From the NCBI GenBank assembly GCA_017431225.1, contig JAFRLM010000007.1:1-64000 (forward strand): DNA of 64,000 nt. Reading direction: 5' to 3'. The notes under the pieces were generated by a model, which worked only from the letters and a program-made list of their open reading frames with translations, made no database searches and was not told the DNA's origin. The stretch's first letter is position 1, and every line of letters begins with the position of its first letter. Positions 7,717-16,136 of this stretch are shown one piece after another. This DNA is from Erysipelotrichaceae bacterium (GTDB taxonomy: Bacteria; Bacillota_I; Bacilli_A; Erysipelotrichales; Erysipelotrichaceae). The translations under genes and the position numbers were made by a program.

Positions 7717-8952
7717 TTACAGATCTTTTCTTCTCTTTGCGATTGCTTTGTTGTTGAAGAAGAAGATCGACAGCAGCATCGAGAAGAGGCAGACACCGAT
7801 CGAGATGAGGAACGTCATCTTATAGCCGATCTCCGCTGTTGCGGATGCATCGATCAGAGCTCCGAAGCCGGCAGAGGCGAACAGGATGCCAAAGTCCATC
7901 ATGAAGTAGAAGGTCGCGTTCGCGGTAGCGGATCTCTTTGCCGGTGTGTCAAGAACGGCACAGGTATTCAGAGCCGGAGTGGTGATCGCCTGACCGACGC
8001 CATAGCAGGCACCTGCTGCCAGGAAGGCGATGTAGTTGCCCTTGGCGAAGAGTGCGAGCAGAAGCAGACCGAGCATGATGATCAGATGGCCGGGAACGAT
8101 CAGGTACAGCGGGCCGTATTTATCGCCGACTTTTGCAGTGAGCAGACGGACGACCAGCATAGCGACGGCTGCGACTGTATAGAAGAGACCGATCTGGGCG
8201 GAATTCAGACCGAGGATCTCCTGCGCGAAGACCGTCAGGAAGACGAGGATCGCTGCATAGGAACCAAAGAAGATCGTGTTGTTCAGCGCTGCCGGGATCG
8301 CTTCCTTGGCGATCAGTTTCCAGACGCCTTTATACTCACTGTCATCTTCCTTGACAACTTCTTTTACGGCCGGCTTTTCCTGCTTGTCTTCATAGCGGAT
8401 GAAATGTGCGAACACGGCACCGAAAGCGTAAGCGATGGCACAGACGATGAACATCAGTTTGTAGCCGCCGCGGTCAACGAGCGCCAGGCCGAGCATCGGT
8501 CCGAATGCGAAGGAGGCTGTGGAACCGAGGTTGAACATGCCCATGCCTTCGTTCATTTTCTCACGCGGAGTGATGTCGGAAACGACAGATGCGAGCGCGA
8601 CTGTTACGACACCTTTGGCGATACCCTGGATCAGACGGGCACCGAGGGCAACGCCCGGAACCTGTACCAGCGCCATGAAGACGGTCGGGATCGCGAACAG
8701 GATACAGAAAGCCATCAGCATCTTTCTTCTGCCGCGCATATCGACCAGACGTCCGGCAAAGAACGCCATCAGAATGGAGCCGACATTGAAGAAGCTGGTC
8801 AGCTGACCGCCAAGCGTTTTGGACTGCCAGGCAGCGTTGGCAAAGGAAGCCAGGTTCGAGTCGAGCATGCGCATGCAGATATTCGTGGCAAGACCTGCGA
8901 GGCAGATCAGGATAAAATCTTTTGTCCAGATGGAACTTTTCTTTTGAGACAT
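7717..8952 (-). CDS. MFS transporter
   Basis: This 411-residue protein has the MFS pattern of about 12 hydrophobic helices, with the loop 2-3 motif GRLVDMRGRRKM and a long cytoplasmic loop near residues 185-205 rich in Lys and Glu. It is a clear paralog of the MFS protein at 11108-12343: both are 411 residues and share SKTLGG..TSFFN.GSI and GARL.QGIAKGV.TVA stretches. The substrate is unknown; an organic acid would fit the neighbourhood. A GGGGAGGAG ribosome site precedes ATG 8952. Confidence 0.85.
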   Translation of the reverse strand: MSQKKSSIWTKDFILICLAGLATNICMRMLDSNLASFANAAWQSKTLGGQLTSFFNVGSILMAFFAGRLVDMRGRRKMLMAFCILFAIPTVFMALVQVPGVALGARLIQGIAKGVVTVALASVVSDITPREKMNEGMGMFNLGSTASFAFGPMLGLALVDRGGYKLMFIVCAIAYAFGAVFAHFIRYEDKQEKPAVKEVVKEDDSEYKGVWKLIAKEAIPAALNNTIFFGSYAAILVFLTVFAQEILGLNSAQIGLFYTVAAVAMLVVRLLTAKVGDKYGPLYLIVPGHLIIMLGLLLLALFAKGNYIAFLAAGACYGVGQAITTPALNTCAVLDTPAKRSATANATFYFMMDFGILFASAGFGALIDASATAEIGYKMTFLISIGVCLFSMLLSIFFFNNKAIAKRRKDL

Positions 8953-8992
8953 AATACTCTCCTCCCCAAAAATCTAATCCATATTAACAAGA

Positions 8993-9019
8993 AAGGGAAA
9001 CGAAGTAATCGTTTCCCTT
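8993..9019 (-). terminator. Terminator after the OFA-type MFS gene
   Basis: An 11-bp stem AAGGGAAACGA/TCGTTTCCCTT with a five-base loop is followed on the minus strand by TCTTGTT. It separates the 12343-9067 operon from the MFS gene at 8952, which then needs readthrough or a promoter I cannot see in the 40 remaining bases. Confidence 0.7.
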
Positions 9020-9066
9020 GATGAAAATACTTTTACAGGTTTTTCAGTTGTTGTACTTTTGCACAA

Positions 9067-10284
9067 TCAGGCCTTTTTCTTCTGCATGGCGCGGAAGACA
9101 AAGTTCAGCAGGAGTCCGGCGACGGAAAGTCCGGCTGCGACCAGGAAGGCCATTTTGTATTCACCGGTAGAGGTGTGCAGGCTGCTCATGATGGTCGGTC
9201 CGAAATAACCGGCAAGCGCGAAACCGACGAACATGATACCGTAGTTGACACTGTTGTACTTGCTGCCAAACTGGGATGCGGTGAAGCCCGGGTAAATACC
9301 CATCAGGGAACCGAAGCAGAAACCGATCAGAGCGAGTCCGACATAGAACAGAACGACACTGCCGTTGGAGATATAGACAGCAAGCTGTCCGACGAGCGCC
9401 AGGACGAAGGAGATCAGAATCGTATTGACCGAGCCGAGCTTATCGGAAAGGGAACCGGCAGCGATACGTCCGAAGGTATTGAACAGCGCGACCATGGAGA
9501 CAACGATCGCAGCCTGCTCCGCAGAGATCGAGAGCATTTCACGGCTGACCGCGGAAGCAGAGGAAGTGACCATCAGTCCCGAGAAGGCGCCGCACAGCAG
9601 CATCAGGATCATGACGTAGAAGACAGGGGAGGACAGCATGCCTTTCCAGTCTTTATCACCAGCACCTTTTTTCTGGGTGACCGGCGGAACATAACCGTCC
9701 GGCAGGAAGCCGTCCGGGCATTTATCAATGAAGAAAGCGGATACGCAGATGATGACACCCATGATAATGCCCAGGATCAGGAAGCCCTTGGTGATACCGG
9801 CCGCGTTCAGCAGACGGACAGCGATCGGAGGCATGATGATCGAGGACATGCCGTAGAAAGCGGTCGTCAGACCACCGGCAAGACCTTTTTTATCCGGGAA
9901 GAACTTAACGGAGTTCGATACAGTCGCGCCATAGACAAGACCGATACCGAGACCGACCAGAAGGCCGTAGGTAACGATCAGCATGCTTAAGGAATTGACT
10001 CTTCCGGAAAGTGCCATACCGAGACCGAACATGATGCCGCCGATGAAGATGACCCATTTGGCACCGATACGGTCATTGATGAAGCCGCCGCCGATCATGG
10101 TGATCGGGCCGACAGCGTTCGCGATCGTGAAGACGATCGAAAGGGAAGTAAGGTTCGCACCGAGACCATTGAGCTTTTCAAGCAGCGGTCCGGCGAAGAC
10201 CGACCAGGCATACAGCGAACCGATGCACAGGTTGATCAGACAGCAGGCGGTCAGAATGACCCATCTTCTTTTTGTGTAGTTCAT
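9067..10284 (-). CDS. MFS transporter of the oxalate/formate antiporter (OFA) type
   Basis: This 405-residue carrier opens with KRRWVILTACCLINLCIGSLYAW in pattern (first helix, then Y-A-W-S-V-F), which is typical of OFA-family monocarboxylate or dicarboxylate exchangers. Twelve hydrophobic segments can be counted, with a hydrophilic loop near residues 190-210. It is the third gene of a tight operon, five bases after the alpha/beta hydrolase, with AGGAGG upstream of ATG 10284. The family exchanges small carboxylates, so hydrolysis of an ester and carboxylate transport may be linked here. Confidence 0.88.
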   Translation of the reverse strand: MNYTKRRWVILTACCLINLCIGSLYAWSVFAGPLLEKLNGLGANLTSLSIVFTIANAVGPITMIGGGFINDRIGAKWVIFIGGIMFGLGMALSGRVNSLSMLIVTYGLLVGLGIGLVYGATVSNSVKFFPDKKGLAGGLTTAFYGMSSIIMPPIAVRLLNAAGITKGFLILGIIMGVIICVSAFFIDKCPDGFLPDGYVPPVTQKKGAGDKDWKGMLSSPVFYVMILMLLCGAFSGLMVTSSASAVSREMLSISAEQAAIVVSMVALFNTFGRIAAGSLSDKLGSVNTILISFVLALVGQLAVYISNGSVVLFYVGLALIGFCFGSLMGIYPGFTASQFGSKYNSVNYGIMFVGFALAGYFGPTIMSSLHTSTGEYKMAFLVAAGLSVAGLLLNFVFRAMQKKKA

Positions 10285-10289
10285 TGGTG

Positions 10290-11111
10290 TTATCCTCCTT
10301 GTTTGTTTATTTCGAGCAGGCCAAGCAGCATGGCCGCGAATTCAAATGGCAGATCCCTGGCGCCGTTATGCGCACCGGGTACGTAGTAGAGGGAAGTTCC
10401 GAGATCTTCCGCAAGCGCTTTGGCGGATCTGGCGCAGTAGCTTTCACCGCTGGAATCACCGATCAGCACCGTGATCTTCTGCTTGTCTTTGAGACCGGCA
10501 TAATCGATCAGCGTCTTTGATTCATCGAATTCCTCCGGGAATTCCTTTTCCACAAAGATCTTGCCGTTATCGTACTGTCTCTGCATCGTTTCCGGCGGAA
10601 GCGGTTTGGCACGCGGATCCGGTTCACGGGAGATCCCCATCAGGAAGGCAAGAACTGCCCGGCTGAGTTTTTTACGGCTCACATAGGAACGTATCTCATC
10701 CAGCCATTCGCGTATCTCGTCTGTAACAACGCCTTCGTAAGTAACGATCGGCGGTTCATGAACGAAAAGGTGATCGACTTTTTCCGGGAACATTTCCTTC
10801 AGTTTCAGAGCAGTCATCGCTCCGGCGCTGCAGCCGACGACGACCGCTTTCTCATCACAGAGCTCATTGAGAATGAAAGCAGCGTCTTTTGCCTGTCTTT
10901 CCAGGCTGTAATCCTCGCCTTTCCCGCTGCGGGAATAACCGCGGCGGTCATAGGTGATGACTCTGTAACTTCCGGAAAGCAGCTCCTGGACTTCATCATA
11001 GAAATCAGCGTCGACCATCGCTCCGTGAATGAGCAGGATCGGTCTGCCGCTGCCCTTTACCCGGCAGTACAGACGGACGCCATCATCTGTTTTGATGTAG
11101 TTGTCTGTCAT
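10290..11111 (-). CDS. Alpha/beta hydrolase
   Basis: This 273-residue protein is a standard alpha/beta-hydrolase fold enzyme. It shows the oxyanion-hole segment ILLIHGAMVD, a nucleophile elbow G-C-S-A-G (in VVGCSAGAMTAL), and a C-terminal GAHNGARD that supplies the catalytic histidine. It is probably a cytosolic esterase or lactonase of unknown substrate. ATG 11111 overlaps the stop of the upstream MFS gene by four bases (ATGA) and has an AAAGGAG site, so translation is coupled. It sits between two MFS carriers in one operon. Confidence 0.88.
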   Translation of the reverse strand: MTDNYIKTDDGVRLYCRVKGSGRPILLIHGAMVDADFYDEVQELLSGSYRVITYDRRGYSRSGKGEDYSLERQAKDAAFILNELCDEKAVVVGCSAGAMTALKLKEMFPEKVDHLFVHEPPIVTYEGVVTDEIREWLDEIRSYVSRKKLSRAVLAFLMGISREPDPRAKPLPPETMQRQYDNGKIFVEKEFPEEFDESKTLIDYAGLKDKQKITVLIGDSSGESYCARSAKALAEDLGTSLYYVPGAHNGARDLPFEFAAMLLGLLEINKQGG

Positions 11112-12343
11112 TTTGTTAATCTCCTTTGGCGTGCTTTGCGGTTCAGTGTCGTAACTGCCAGAAGCAGGGAGAAGACACAGATCGCCGCAGAACACAGATA
11201 GGTGATCAGGTAACCGGACGCGGGCGTCGCGGCCTTATCGATCACCTGACCGAATACACTCGACGAGAACAGGATGCCGAAGTCCATCATGAAGTAGAAG
11301 GTCGCGTTCGCGATACTGCTTCTTTCCGCAGGGGAATCCACGATCGCGATCGCGTTCATCGATGGCTGGACACAGGCAGAACCGACCCCGTATAAAGCTC
11401 CGCATAGCAGGAAGAGCGGGTAAGTCAGCGGACCCGGTTCCCTGCAGAAGAAACTCAGGATCATCAGAAGCAGGATGATCGCGAAATGTCCCGGAACGAT
11501 GACGGCCAGCTCGCCTCTGGTATCGGCGATCTTTCCGGCAAAGGTCCTCACGATCAGCATGGTGATGGCAGCAGCCGTATAGAACAGGCTGATCTGTGAA
11601 GAGGACAGTTTCAGCATTTCCTGCGCGTAGACCGTGATAAAGACAAGCACGCAGGCATAGCTGGCGAAGAAGATCGTGTGGTTGATGCTGGGCAGCAGGG
11701 CTGCCTTTTCGATCAGCTTCCACACACCTTTATATTCCTTCCCGGCAGCAGCGGAAGATGTTTCCTTCGCTGCTTTCGGCTTATATTTGATACCCAGCGC
11801 AAACAGTGCTCCGAACGCCGCGATTGCGGCGCATCCGGTAAACATTGCCGGATAGTTATTGTTGTCGCCGACCAGCGTCAGGGCAAGCATCGGTCCGAAG
11901 GCCATCGCGGCCGTAGAACCGAGACCGAAGATCCCCATACCCTGATTCATCTGTTCATCCGGAGTGACTTCCGCAACGACAGAAGCGCAGGCAACAGTGA
12001 TCACGCCTTTGGCGATACCCTGCAGCACTCTTGCGCCCATGGAGACGGATTCTGTCGGCATAAGGATAAACAGGACGGTCGCGGCAGCGTACAGCAGAGA
12101 GAAGATCACGATACTGGTCTTCTTGCCGACTTTCTGGATCATGGGTCCGGAAAGGAAGGCCATTACGATCGAACCGATATTAAAGAAAGACGTCAGCAGT
12201 CCGCCAAGCGTTTTGGAATTCCACATATAGCTCGCGAAGGGCGAAAGGGTCACGTTCAGCATCTGGGTCGCCAGGTTCTGGCACAGCATCGAAAGGCTGA
12301 CAAGAACGAATGCGACGGTAAGGAAAGTTGTCTTCTTGCTCAT
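11108..12343 (-). CDS. MFS transporter, paralog of 7717-8952
   Basis: This 411-residue, twelve-helix MFS protein shares its length and many sequence blocks with the carrier at 7717-8952, for example the GARVLQGIAKGVITVA segment and NATFYFMMDFGILF near residue 360. It is the first gene of an operon with the alpha/beta hydrolase and the OFA carrier. The ribosome site is weak (AGCAGG). A duplication followed by insertion of the hydrolase/OFA pair would explain the layout. The substrate is not known. Confidence 0.85.
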   Translation of the reverse strand: MSKKTTFLTVAFVLVSLSMLCQNLATQMLNVTLSPFASYMWNSKTLGGLLTSFFNIGSIVMAFLSGPMIQKVGKKTSIVIFSLLYAAATVLFILMPTESVSMGARVLQGIAKGVITVACASVVAEVTPDEQMNQGMGIFGLGSTAAMAFGPMLALTLVGDNNNYPAMFTGCAAIAAFGALFALGIKYKPKAAKETSSAAAGKEYKGVWKLIEKAALLPSINHTIFFASYACVLVFITVYAQEMLKLSSSQISLFYTAAAITMLIVRTFAGKIADTRGELAVIVPGHFAIILLLMILSFFCREPGPLTYPLFLLCGALYGVGSACVQPSMNAIAIVDSPAERSSIANATFYFMMDFGILFSSSVFGQVIDKAATPASGYLITYLCSAAICVFSLLLAVTTLNRKARQRRLTK

Positions 12344-12483
12344 AAATAAAACCTGCTTTGATCTTTATTGAAATAATAGGAGAAAAACAAAGGCAATTCA
12401 TTATGTAAAGAACCAAAGATTTTTTGGAAATATGTGGAAAAAGTGTGCTAAAACATCAACCGCTGTCCAAAGACAAAAAGAAA

Positions 12484-12508
12484 AAGCCCGCGTTATTCCC
12501 GCAGGCTT
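12484..12508 (-). terminator. Terminator of the flavodoxin-like gene
   Basis: Arms AAGCCTGCG and CGCGGGCTT on the minus strand (one mismatch) are followed by TTTCTTTTTG, 25 bases after the stop codon of the flavodoxin-like gene. Confidence 0.8.
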
Positions 12509-12532
12509 GCAGATCAGATCATCAGGACAGTG

Positions 12533-13132
12533 TCAGCGGCCGAGTTTGCGGCAGATCTCCCCGATCAGCAGATCGTTGTCCTGCACCTGTTTTTCGCGCA
12601 GCGCTTCCGCTTTCACACGCATCTCTTCCTCCTCAACGGAGAGATCGATCCCGAAGACGTAGCGCAGTGTCGCCAGATTGTCGAAGCCGTTGTTCTTCAG
12701 CCGGAATTCCATCCGTTCCGCCACATCGGCAAAGGCGAAGGGCGGTGCTCCCTGTGACAGGATCATACAGGAGCGGATGCCTGGATGACGAGGCACATAT
12801 TTCGGCTGCGGTCCGCCGAGCATCGGGTACAGACGGTCATACATCAGCTTAAACGGACCGGTCACGTCAAGACAGTAGACCGGGGAACTGAAGATAACGA
12901 AATCCGAACTGACGACATCTTTGTAGATCGCCTCCATGTCATCGCCTTTCCGTGAGCAGATCTCCTTCTTCCGGCAGGCGAGACAGCCGGCGCACGGCAG
13001 GATGTGCTGTTCCGCGAGATGGTACTCCCGGATCTCGTCTTCTTCACGGCGGACGGCATTCAGCACTTTTTTCGCCGCTGAAGAACTGACGCCGTTCTTC
13101 CTGGCACTTCCGTATAAAACAGTGATTTTCAT
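12533..13132 (-). CDS. Flavodoxin-like NAD(P)H-dependent FMN oxidoreductase
   Basis: This 199-residue protein has a flavodoxin fold of the NADPH-dependent FMN reductase/iron-sulfur flavoprotein type. The FMN phosphate loop is GSARKNGVSSS (about 8-18), and a CAGCLACRKKEIC cysteine cluster (about 48-60) could hold an Fe-S centre as in Isf proteins. SSPVYCLDVTGPFK is the second flavin loop. ATG 13132 follows AAGGAG. It likely moves electrons in the cytosol; the partner is unknown. It stands alone between terminators. Confidence 0.87.
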   Translation of the reverse strand: MKITVLYGSARKNGVSSSAAKKVLNAVRREEDEIREYHLAEQHILPCAGCLACRKKEICSRKGDDMEAIYKDVVSSDFVIFSSPVYCLDVTGPFKLMYDRLYPMLGGPQPKYVPRHPGIRSCMILSQGAPPFAFADVAERMEFRLKNNGFDNLATLRYVFGIDLSVEEEEMRVKAEALREKQVQDNDLLIGEICRKLGR

Positions 13133-13171
13133 CTTTTTCTCCTTAATGAACCTATTGATGCGATATGGTGT

Positions 13172-13201
13172 AAAAGAAAACCGGTGACCCGGTTTTCTTT
13201 T
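13172..13201 (-). terminator. Terminator of the MFS gene at 13225
   Basis: A perfect 13-bp stem AAAAGAAAACCGG/CCGGTTTTCTTTT with loop TGAC lies 24 bases after the MFS stop. The U run is part of the stem, so it can act in both directions. Confidence 0.85.
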
Positions 13202-13224
13202 GATTCTGATTGTTTGTTTTGGAA

Positions 13225-14523
13225 TTATTCTTCGTCGAGGCTGATACGGCCGACACATGTCAGGTCTGTCTTCCAGATGACCAGTGCAGCGACGACAACA
13301 GTAGCAGCAACGCCGAGGTATGCGCCTGTGTAACCGATCTTACCGGCAACGATGGAGACTAAGACGATGAACGAAGAGCTGATGACCTTGGTGACGACGG
13401 AAATAACGGACCAAGCGTTGTTGAAGTCGAAACGACCGAACTTTGTACCTGTAACGGACATGGTCAGGTTGTTACCACCGGACATAGCGCCCATGAAGCA
13501 GCCGCCGCCTAATGCGAGGGCGATACCGTTATGGCCGAGCAGACCGGCAACACATGCACCGAAGATTTCCATTCCGCAGACGCACAGGGAAGCAGCCTTT
13601 GTGCCCCACTTAGTGTCAACGTAACCAATGAACCATGAGAAGAAGATACCGACCGGGAACATAACTGTTAACAGCATGATCGGGTAGGACATCGGATGAC
13701 CCCAGGAGATACCAGCTGCGACGAACTGGGAGATGATACCGCCGGCGCCGCCCATCAGGAAGCCCCAACCGATAGCGATCATCCAGGTTTCCTTGAAGGA
13801 AAGGACCTTCTTGGTTGTCCACGGAGAAGATGCTTTGATAGCTTCAGCCTTAGCAGCGATCTCAGCAGCCTTTTCCTTTGTCATTGTCTGGTCGTTATCC
13901 GGGAAAGCACCAGCTTCTTCCGGGTTGTTCTTAACGAAGACAACAGTCAGGATGATAGCGATGATGGAAACAACGATGAAGAAGTAAGCGATGTTTTCAA
14001 ACGGCATTACATCCATCATCTTGCTCATCATGAGGTTGACGGAAGCAGCAGCGATCGGGATACCGAATGTTGCGATACCCATGTACATACCCTTCTTTGT
14101 CGGGAACCAGTTAGCACCCAACTGACCTGTACCTACCATGGAGAAACCAACTAAGGTTGCACATGCGACGGTAACAGCGACCTGGTACATACCAACTGTG
14201 GAAGCGTTAAAGATGAAGTATGTGCAGATTGCGAAGATAGCCAGAGAAGCGATGATGACGTTCTTGATACCGGTCTTCTTAGAAACAGCTGTGAATACCG
14301 GGATCGTCAGGACTGTCAGCCAGCCGCCCAGTGTCTGACCTAATGTCAGCGGAGCGAGGGACTGCAGACCGAGCTTCTGCTGCATGACTGCGTTGATCGT
14401 GTTAGCACCATCGGATGTGACCGCTGTGCTTAAGTAGAAGTAGACGATAGAAACCAGGACGATGATCCAACCCTTCGGGCCGAAATCACTTGCGCCACCG
14501 TGTTTCTGCGCTTTATTAGACAT
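13225..14523 (-). CDS. MFS transporter
   Basis: This 432-residue protein has twelve hydrophobic segments and a long hydrophilic central loop (about 205-240) rich in Lys, Ala and Glu. It resembles MFS organic-acid carriers distantly related to OFA proteins and differs clearly from the 411-residue pair nearby. It lies downstream of the second butyrate kinase on the same strand, 212 bases away, and has a GGGGAGGAAG ribosome site. A role in carboxylate uptake or efflux is an inference from this position. Confidence 0.82.
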   Translation of the reverse strand: MSNKAQKHGGASDFGPKGWIIVLVSIVYFYLSTAVTSDGANTINAVMQQKLGLQSLAPLTLGQTLGGWLTVLTIPVFTAVSKKTGIKNVIIASLAIFAICTYFIFNASTVGMYQVAVTVACATLVGFSMVGTGQLGANWFPTKKGMYMGIATFGIPIAAASVNLMMSKMMDVMPFENIAYFFIVVSIIAIILTVVFVKNNPEEAGAFPDNDQTMTKEKAAEIAAKAEAIKASSPWTTKKVLSFKETWMIAIGWGFLMGGAGGIISQFVAAGISWGHPMSYPIMLLTVMFPVGIFFSWFIGYVDTKWGTKAASLCVCGMEIFGACVAGLLGHNGIALALGGGCFMGAMSGGNNLTMSVTGTKFGRFDFNNAWSVISVVTKVISSSFIVLVSIVAGKIGYTGAYLGVAATVVVAALVIWKTDLTCVGRISLDEE

Positions 14524-14611
14524 AGATTCTTCCTCCCCTCTTGTGTTTTAGACACATTAAATGTTTGAAGTATGTCTTTTCATAACTAAAGTTTATTTGT
14601 TCGGCAAAATC

Positions 14612-14624
14612 CAAACAATGTTTG
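14612..14624. promoter_or_regulatory. CAAACAATGTTTG palindrome upstream of the MFS gene
   Basis: A perfect 6-bp inverted repeat around one base lies 89 bases upstream of the MFS start in an AT-rich gap. It could be an operator, but no promoter boxes are convincing beside it. Confidence 0.3.
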
Positions 14625-14686
14625 TTTTCCCAAAAAATGTTAGCAAATTCACGTTATTTTGGTTTTTTACACAATTCACGGAATCT

Positions 14687-14714
14687 GTCTCCGGCGGGAA
14701 AACGGGCCGGAGAC
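14687..14714 (-). terminator. Hairpin after the second butyrate kinase
   Basis: A 9-bp stem GTCTCCGGC/GCCGGAGAC with a ten-base loop sits 21 bases after the stop codon. The following sequence lacks a U run, so termination may be weak and may let transcription enter the MFS gene. Confidence 0.4.
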
Positions 14715-14735
14715 CGGCTAAAGCTCCGGAATGGC

Positions 14736-15839
14736 TTAAGCGTCGAAGTCGAAGCCGGTAAAGATCGGTTTGCCGGTGTATTCCTTGACTGCTTCTTCGC
14801 CTGTCAGCGCGCGGATCGCTCCGGAAGCCAGAGCTTCCATCTCGAAGTCGCCGCCGTAGGATTTGACCGGTGCGATCCAGGCACAGCGTTTCTCGATCTC
14901 ACTGCAGAAATACTTGGATTTGGAGACACCGCCGGTCAGGACGATACCATCGACTTTCCCTTCAGCGACTGTTGCGTAACCGCCGATCTCCTTGCAGAGC
15001 TGGTAAGCCATCGCGTCGAGAACGAGCTTCGCGTAATGGGAACCGTTGGCGATCATTTCCTCGATCTTCAGTGTGTCATCTGTTCCCAGATGGGAGATCA
15101 GACCGCCGGTCTTGCCGATCAGGTTCTTCATATCCTTTTCGGTGTATTTTCCGGAGAAGCACATCTTGACGATCGGCATTGCCGGTACGGTGCCGCTGCG
15201 ATTGGGAGCCATCGGGCCGGAACCGTTCAGAACGTCGTTGCCGTCAACGATACGGCCGTTCTTATGCAGAGCGACAGACAGACCGCCGCCGATATGGGCG
15301 ACGATGATATTCGCTTCCTCATATTTCTTGCCAATCTCCTTGGCATAGCGGATCGCGCATTCCTTCTGGTTCAGGACATGGACGCGGCATTCACGGTAAA
15401 CACCCTTGATACCGGTGAAACGGGCGAGATCCTCAAATTCATCGGAATCCGGAGGATTGACCAGGTAGCACGGCTTTCCGTAAGGAGCAGCCAGTTCCTT
15501 GATCAGGGATGATCCGAGGATCGCCGGATGGTTGATCTTTCCGCTGAGGGAATCTTCGATGATCTTGTCGTTGACCGGATAGATACCGCCTTCTGCCGGT
15601 TCAAGACCGCCGGAATAAGCGGAATACGCGTCAACATTCTTCAGATCGATGCCGGCCTTCTCCAGTTCAGAGAGGATCGTCTCCTTACGATAGGGCATCT
15701 GATCCTTGATCTCTTTGAAGCTTTTGAGGACTTCCGGGTCATGCATGACATTTGTCTTGAAGATCTGCTGGTCGTCTTTGAAAACAGCCAGCTTGGTGGA
15801 TGTGGAGCCCGGGCTGAGTGTGAAAATAGTATAGCTCAT
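14736..15839 (-). CDS. Butyrate kinase paralog with altered active-site loop
   Basis: This 367-residue butyrate kinase homolog is collinear with the copy at 3315-4418. It keeps the phosphate loop SPGSTSTK (9-16), HIGGGLSVALH and LTGGV. However, the VGRGGG loop of the other copy is SAYSGG here, so the conserved arginine at position 75 is a tyrosine. In acetate and butyrate kinases this arginine belongs to the substrate site. The enzyme may use another acyl phosphate or have lost activity. AAGGAG lies upstream of ATG 15839, and no phosphotransacylase gene is beside it. Confidence 0.85.
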   Translation of the reverse strand: MSYTIFTLSPGSTSTKLAVFKDDQQIFKTNVMHDPEVLKSFKEIKDQMPYRKETILSELEKAGIDLKNVDAYSAYSGGLEPAEGGIYPVNDKIIEDSLSGKINHPAILGSSLIKELAAPYGKPCYLVNPPDSDEFEDLARFTGIKGVYRECRVHVLNQKECAIRYAKEIGKKYEEANIIVAHIGGGLSVALHKNGRIVDGNDVLNGSGPMAPNRSGTVPAMPIVKMCFSGKYTEKDMKNLIGKTGGLISHLGTDDTLKIEEMIANGSHYAKLVLDAMAYQLCKEIGGYATVAEGKVDGIVLTGGVSKSKYFCSEIEKRCAWIAPVKSYGGDFEMEALASGAIRALTGEEAVKEYTGKPIFTGFDFDA

Positions 15840-16012
15840 GATAGAATCACTCCTTTTTTTACTCTTCTATTATTATAAAAAAGGAAGAAAAGCCCTTCAT
15901 CGTGCAAACTACCAAGTTTGGATTGCGCGAAATAGGCGAAATTGTGAGAACGTTCATTGAGCAGGCTCCGGCATTTGTGAAAATCTTGAAAAAAAGAGCA
16001 ATACTTTACAAA

Positions 16013-16026
16013 TGTAAGCGTAACCA
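16013..16026. promoter_or_regulatory. cre-like site between buk2 and ppk1
   Basis: TGTAAGCGTAACCA matches 13 of 14 positions of the catabolite-responsive element consensus TGWAARCGYTWNCW. It lies in the 297-base gap between the divergent butyrate kinase and ppk1 genes. The gap also has TATAAT on the minus strand at 15877-15872 for the kinase. Confidence 0.4.
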
Positions 16027-16136
16027 TCTTTTCAAAGCGCCAGGAAAGATTTAAAATTAAGTTAATCATTCCCTGAAAAACAGGGATACGAAATCATTAA
16101 TATCCGGAATTTTGCATTTTGAAAGAGGGGGGAAAT

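Noticed and set aside
7672..9021. 449-codon plus-strand ORF opposite the MFS gene
   Set aside because: Its translation is rich in Asp, Glu, Arg, Gln and His with no fold pattern, while the minus-strand frame is a clear twelve-helix MFS protein with a ribosome site. It is a mirror frame of the real gene.
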